7,932 bases of DNA from a bacterium (GTDB lineage Bacteria; Vulcanimicrobiota; Vulcanimicrobiia; Vulcanimicrobiales; Vulcanimicrobiaceae): positions 1 through 7,932 of the forward strand of contig JAKAPO010000101.1 of the NCBI GenBank assembly GCA_021807065.1, given 5' to 3'. Of this stretch, positions 4,502-7,932 are shown piece by piece (the stretch's first letter is position 1; each line of letters opens with the position of its first letter). The position numbers and the translations under genes were made by a program. Under the pieces are notes generated by a model that saw only the letters and a list, made by a program, of their open reading frames with translations, did not search any database and was not told where the DNA came from.

Positions 4502-6432
4502 AGGTAACGGTCGACGGTGTAGAGGTGGAGGTGCCGAAAGGCACGCTCCTCGTCGAGGCTGCCCGCAAAGTACAGCAAGAGATTCCGGTCTACTGCTACC
4601 ACCACAAGTTAGGGCCGGCAGGGCTCTGCCGCGTCTGCTTGGTCGAGATCGAAGGGATGCCGAAGCTTCAGATCGCCTGCAACACACAGGTTGCAGACGG
4701 TATGGTCGTCCACACGCGCAGCGTGAAAGCGTCGAAGGGACGCGCGATGGTCGTCGAGCTGCTGCTCGTGCCCCACCCGCTGGACTGCCCGATCTGCGAC
4801 AAGGGCGGAGAGTGCGACCTTCAGGACTACGCGATGGCGTACGGCCGAGGCGTGTCGGATCTCGCCGACCCGAAGCTTCGCAAACCGAAGGCGGTCGATC
4901 TCGGGCCTACGATCGTTCTCGACGAGGAGCGCTGCATCGTCTGCCAGCGTTGTGTTCGCTTCGACGACATCATCGTTCGCGACAAGCAACTGGTCGTCAA
5001 GGATCGCGGCCATCGCGACATCATCGCGACGGCCACCGGAGCGCCGTACCGGCACTACTTCACAGGGAACGTCACCGAACTGTGCCCGGTCGGCGCGCTG
5101 ACCTCGAAGACCTATCGGTTCAAATCGCGGCCGTGGGATCTCAATCGCACCGAGACGAGCTGCACGCAGTGCGCCGTCGGCTGCCGGCAGATGGTGGACG
5201 TCCGCTACGGCAACGTGGTGCGCACGATGACGGTTGCCGAAGACGACGCGATCTCCGATGGGTGGCTCTGCGACCGCGGGCGCTACAACTTCGGATTCTA
5301 TCGCTCGGGCGATCGTCTCGTTCAGCCGCTTTACAAAAGCGGTGGGCGATTCGTACAGGTTACCTGGGAGGACGCTTTCGATCTTTGGGCTTCGGCGTTG
5401 CGCGAGGCTGCGAACGCGCCCTCGTCGGTCGGCGCAATTGGCGGCGGGCGACTGACCAACGAGGAGGCGTACGTTCTCCAGTATCTCTTCCGGGCGTTCG
5501 GGACGCAGAACCTCGATTGGCGCGCCGGCCGGCAACGGCAGGCCACGCCAGGCGCGCACTCGGGCACCATTGCCGAGATGGAGCGCGCTCAGGCGATCGT
5601 CATTGCCGGAGGCGATCCCGGCGAACTCGCGCCCGTCTTCGATCTGCGCATACGAAAGGCCGTATTTCGTAACGGCGCTCGCGTGATTCATGCGAACGAC
5701 GCCGATGCCGCGATGAGGGAGTTGGGAGACGGCGTCGAGCGCGTTGCACTGGTTTGGGACGGCGTCGATCTCGATCTGGGAAGAGCATTGCACGAGCGGT
5801 TGAACGGCATACCCAATCTGCGGACGTACATCGTGAGCGAACAGCCCAACGCACGCGGCGCAGAAGCGATGGGCATGCTACCGTGCGACGGTGGTAAGGA
5901 CACCTTCGGCATGTTTGCCGATGCTCGCGAGGGTGGCATCGCATCGCTGGCGCTCTTGGGCGTCAATCCCGTACGCAACGCGCCCGACGGCGGCGCTGCC
6001 GCGCAAGCGCTTGGACGCGCCGGATTCGTCGTCGTCAGCGAGCTGTTCATGACCGAGACGGCGGAGCTTGGGACGCTGGTTCTGCCTGCAAAGGCCGCTT
6101 ACGAGAAGAGCGGGACGACGACGAATCTCGCCGGGGATCTGCTGCCGTTGAAAGCGGCGCTCGCCGCACCGGAGGGACCGCTCGCCGATTTGGAGATACT
6201 CATCGGCCTCTCGCTCGCCCTCGGAATCGAGTTACCGACGGCGGAAGAAGTCGAGACCGCTGTCGCGCAACGCGCACGGCAGACCGAGGATTTCAACTTC
6301 GGCGACGTACGATTCGCACCGGGTTACGGCGGCCACACCCTGTCGCCGAAGACGCTCTTCGACGGTGGCGGGACGTGCGCTCACGATCCCAACGTTGCCG
6401 CCCTGCGCCAGACCGCCGAGGTGCATGCGTAA
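4486..6432 (+). CDS. nuoG: NADH-quinone oxidoreductase subunit G (NuoG), multi-cluster iron-sulfur subunit
   Basis: NuoG carries electrons from NuoF towards NuoI. The 648-residue product has a full N-terminal cluster set: 2Fe-2S N1b (Cys37, 48, 51, 65); the His-ligated N5 site as H-x3-C-x2-C-x5-C (His97, Cys101, 104, 110, in HPLDCPICDKGGECDLQDYA); N4 (Cys150, 153, 156 in CIVCQRCVRF, and Cys200 in ELCPVGAL); and N7 (Cys226, 229, 233 in CTQCAVGC, and Cys262 in WLCDRGRYN). N7 is absent in many lineages, so its intact ligands are a useful taxonomic trait. From about residue 270 there is a molybdopterin-oxidoreductase-like domain without recognisable cofactor function, which is normal for NuoG. 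It is short compared with the roughly 780-900 residues of some bacterial NuoG proteins. ATG 4486 lies inside the end of nuoF (16-nt overlap), and TAA shares its last A with the nuoH ATG. Confidence 0.97.
   Translation: MSDLVKVTVDGVEVEVPKGTLLVEAARKVQQEIPVYCYHHKLGPAGLCRVCLVEIEGMPKLQIACNTQVADGMVVHTRSVKASKGRAMVVELLLVPHPLDCPICDKGGECDLQDYAMAYGRGVSDLADPKLRKPKAVDLGPTIVLDEERCIVCQRCVRFDDIIVRDKQLVVKDRGHRDIIATATGAPYRHYFTGNVTELCPVGALTSKTYRFKSRPWDLNRTETSCTQCAVGCRQMVDVRYGNVVRTMTVAEDDAISDGWLCDRGRYNFGFYRSGDRLVQPLYKSGGRFVQVTWEDAFDLWASALREAANAPSSVGAIGGGRLTNEEAYVLQYLFRAFGTQNLDWRAGRQRQATPGAHSGTIAEMERAQAIVIAGGDPGELAPVFDLRIRKAVFRNGARVIHANDADAAMRELGDGVERVALVWDGVDLDLGRALHERLNGIPNLRTYIVSEQPNARGAEAMGMLPCDGGKDTFGMFADAREGGIASLALLGVNPVRNAPDGGAAAQALGRAGFVVVSELFMTETAELGTLVLPAKAAYEKSGTTTNLAGDLLPLKAALAAPEGPLADLEILIGLSLALGIELPTAEEVETAVAQRARQTEDFNFGDVRFAPGYGGHTLSPKTLFDGGGTCAHDPNVAALRQTAEVHA
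6418..6423 (+). promoter_or_regulatory. Ribosome-binding site of nuoH
   Basis: GAGGTG, inside the last codons of nuoG, lies 8 nt before ATG 6432 and supports that start over the upstream in-frame codon at 6375, which would add 19 residues without a family match. Confidence 0.55.
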
Positions 6433-7409
6433 TGCCACTTTGGTTGGTCGTGCTCATCAAATCCGCCATCCTGCTCTTCGTCGTGATCACGACGTTCGCG
6501 TATGCGATGCTCGCGGAGCGCAAGATCCTCGGCTGGATGCAGATGCGTCCGGGGCCGAATCGCGTCGGGCCGTGGGGGCTGTTGCAACCGGCGGCCGACG
6601 CCGCAAAGCTGATGCTGAAGGAAGACCTGACGCCACGGACGGCCGATCCTCTGCTGTACCGGCTCGCGCCGTTCATCTCGCTCCTGACGGCGTTCTCGGT
6701 CTACGCGATCATTCCGTTCGGAGAGTCGGCTGGCGGCATATGGGCGATCGGCAACGTCAACGCCGGCATCCTGTTCTTGCTGGCGATCATGTCGCTGGGC
6801 GTCTACGGCATCTCGCTTGGCGGCTGGGCGTCGGGGTCCAAGTATCCGTTGCTCGGCAGCGTGCGCTCGACCGCGCAGATGATCAGCTACGAGCTGGCGA
6901 TGGGACTTTCGTTCGTCGGCGTATTGATCGTCGCCGGGACGACCTCGCTCGACGGCATCGTCACGGCACAGCAGCGGCTTTGGTTCTTCATCCCGCAGTT
7001 CGTCGCATTCGTCGTATACGTCGTCACCGCCGTCGCCGAGACGAATCGCGCACCGTTCGATCTCGTAGAGGCCGAGACCGAATTGGTCGCCGGATTTCAC
7101 ACCGAGTATTCAGGCCTGCGTTTTGGATTGTTCTTCATCGCGGAATACGTCAATATGCTGACGGTATCGTGTATCGCGAGCCTGCTCTTTCTCGGCGGGT
7201 GGGACGCGCCGTTCGGCTGGACGTGGCTACCGGGCGTCGTCTGGTTCTTGCTCAAGGTTGCAGCGTTCATGTTTTTCTACATGTGGCTGCGAGCGACGCT
7301 TCCGCGCATCCGCTACGATCGTCTGATGGCGTTCGGATGGAAGGTGCTGTTACCGATCGCGACGCTCAACCTGCTCGTGACTGCCGTGGTGGTGGCGCTC
7401 CGTGGGTAA
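6432..7409 (+). CDS. nuoH: NADH-quinone oxidoreductase subunit H (NuoH), quinone-site membrane subunit
   Basis: NuoH is the membrane subunit under the peripheral arm that forms the quinone entry tunnel and the start of the proton-coupling path. The 325-residue product has about eight hydrophobic segments (approximately residues 3-27, 77-96, 110-130, 150-170, 183-202, 230-255, 265-287 and 300-322). Diagnostic motifs are AERKILGWMQMRPGPNRVGP (28-47), which faces the quinone site; LQPAADAAKLMLKED (51-65); the acidic loop AETNRAPFDLVEAETELVAG (202-221) followed by FHTEYSG; and RATLPRIRYDRLM (287-299). All look intact. The start overlaps the nuoG stop as TAATG, with a ribosome site at 6418-6423. 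The 3' end overlaps nuoI by 8 nt. Confidence 0.98.
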   Translation: MPLWLVVLIKSAILLFVVITTFAYAMLAERKILGWMQMRPGPNRVGPWGLLQPAADAAKLMLKEDLTPRTADPLLYRLAPFISLLTAFSVYAIIPFGESAGGIWAIGNVNAGILFLLAIMSLGVYGISLGGWASGSKYPLLGSVRSTAQMISYELAMGLSFVGVLIVAGTTSLDGIVTAQQRLWFFIPQFVAFVVYVVTAVAETNRAPFDLVEAETELVAGFHTEYSGLRFGLFFIAEYVNMLTVSCIASLLFLGGWDAPFGWTWLPGVVWFLLKVAAFMFFYMWLRATLPRIRYDRLMAFGWKVLLPIATLNLLVTAVVVALRG

Positions 7410-7932
7410 CGGAAAGAAGCACCTCTACAACGTGGGTGCGATTCTGCAAGGCTTGTCGATCACGTTCAAGTACATGTTCAAGCGCAAGCCGACGATTCAG
7501 TATCCCTCGGTGCGCAAACAGCATGCGCCGCGCTTTCACGGTCTCCACGAGCTGCGGCGTTATGCCGACGGGAAGGAGCGTTGTATCGGCTGCGAGTTGT
7601 GCTCGAGCGTCTGCCCCGCCAACGCGATAACCGTGATCGGCGCCGAAAACTCGCCGGACGATCGCCGTTCGCCGGGAGAACGGTACGCGGCGCGCTACGA
7701 GATCGACGAGCTGCGCTGCATCTTCTGCGGGATGTGCGAGGAGGCGTGTCCAACCGATGCGATCGTCTTGACACCGCGTTTCGAAATGTCCGACTATCGC
7801 CGCGGATCTTTCATCTACGCGAAAGACCGTTTGCTGGTTCCGCCGGAGGGCGGCGTCGGACAGCCCCCCGACGAGCGCCCCGGCGGCATCCCGGCCGACT
7901 TGGGAAGCGTGGCCGAAAAGAAATCGACGATG
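7402..7932 (+). CDS. nuoI: NADH-quinone oxidoreductase subunit I (NuoI), runs off the right edge
   Basis: NuoI is a ferredoxin-like subunit with two 4Fe-4S clusters (N6a, N6b) linking NuoG to cluster N2 in NuoB. The frame is open for 177 codons from GTG 7402 to the window edge with no stop, so the end is missing or just beyond. The two cluster motifs are CIGCELCSSVCP (Cys61, 64, 67, 71) and CIFCGMCEEACP (Cys106, 109, 112, 116). KPTIQYPSVRKQHAPRFHG before them and GERYAARYEIDELRC between them are typical. The tail after about residue 146 is Pro/Gly-rich and poorly conserved in the family. GTG 7402 lies within the end of nuoH (8-nt overlap) and has no clear ribosome site; GTG 7432 (residue 11) is an alternative. 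The last three bases are ATG, which could be Met177 or, if the next base is A, part of an ATGA junction to nuoJ. Confidence 0.95.
   Translation, partial: MGNGKKHLYNVGAILQGLSITFKYMFKRKPTIQYPSVRKQHAPRFHGLHELRRYADGKERCIGCELCSSVCPANAITVIGAENSPDDRRSPGERYAARYEIDELRCIFCGMCEEACPTDAIVLTPRFEMSDYRRGSFIYAKDRLLVPPEGGVGQPPDERPGGIPADLGSVAEKKSTM

Noticed and set aside
1..7932. CRISPR array, tRNA, rRNA or defence genes
   Set aside because: Apart from the two junction elements, the window is fully accounted for by nuo genes; no regularly spaced repeats or RNA-gene signatures were seen.

Overview
The window lies inside a nuo operon, which encodes proton-pumping NADH:quinone oxidoreductase (respiratory complex I). 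All genes are on the + strand in the usual order: nuoB (3' part), nuoC, nuoD, nuoE, nuoF, nuoG, nuoH and nuoI (open at the right edge). nuoC and nuoD are separate genes rather than the fused nuoCD of enterobacteria. The DNA is GC-rich, uses GTG as well as ATG starts, and encodes a short (648-residue) NuoG. This suggests an aerobically respiring, high-GC bacterium. I cannot name a phylum with confidence from sequence alone; a poorly sampled soil or environmental lineage such as Eremiobacterota is only a guess.

Layout. 1-387 is the nuoB tail with all four N2-cluster cysteines. 399-1019 is nuoC, broken at codon 70 by an in-frame TAA at 606-608, where relatives have the Tyr of a VVYH motif. 981-1075 is an array of three perfect stem-loops, each built on a GCGNAGC core; it supplies the end of nuoC and fills the nuoC/nuoD gap. 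1086-2306 is nuoD. 2301-2475 is a MITE-like element with 26-nt inverted termini (24 of 26 identical) that separates nuoD from nuoE. nuoE (2496-3257, or from 2451), nuoF (3257-4501), nuoG (4486-6432), nuoH (6432-7409) and nuoI (7402 to the edge) then follow, each overlapping the next by 1 to 16 nt, as expected for translational coupling. No promoter or convincing terminator is visible, and no gene-free stretch exceeds 300 bases.

How the genes work together. NuoE, F and G form the NADH-oxidising module: FMN and cluster N3 in NuoF, a 2Fe-2S cluster in NuoE, and clusters N1b, N5, N4 and N7 in NuoG. Electrons pass through NuoI (two 4Fe-4S clusters) to N2 in NuoB, and then to quinone in the pocket formed by NuoD, NuoB and NuoH. 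NuoC docks the peripheral arm. The membrane pump subunits (nuoA, nuoJ-N) must lie outside the window.

Most noteworthy points: the nonsense codon in an otherwise well-conserved nuoC, with a 7-bp stem-loop just after it; the triple GCGNAGC hairpin array; and the inverted-repeat element carrying a 66-codon ORF that overlaps both nuoD and the preferred nuoE start. The two repeat elements occupy the two widest of the seven gene junctions. The only other non-overlapping junction, nuoB/nuoC, has an 11-nt gap.
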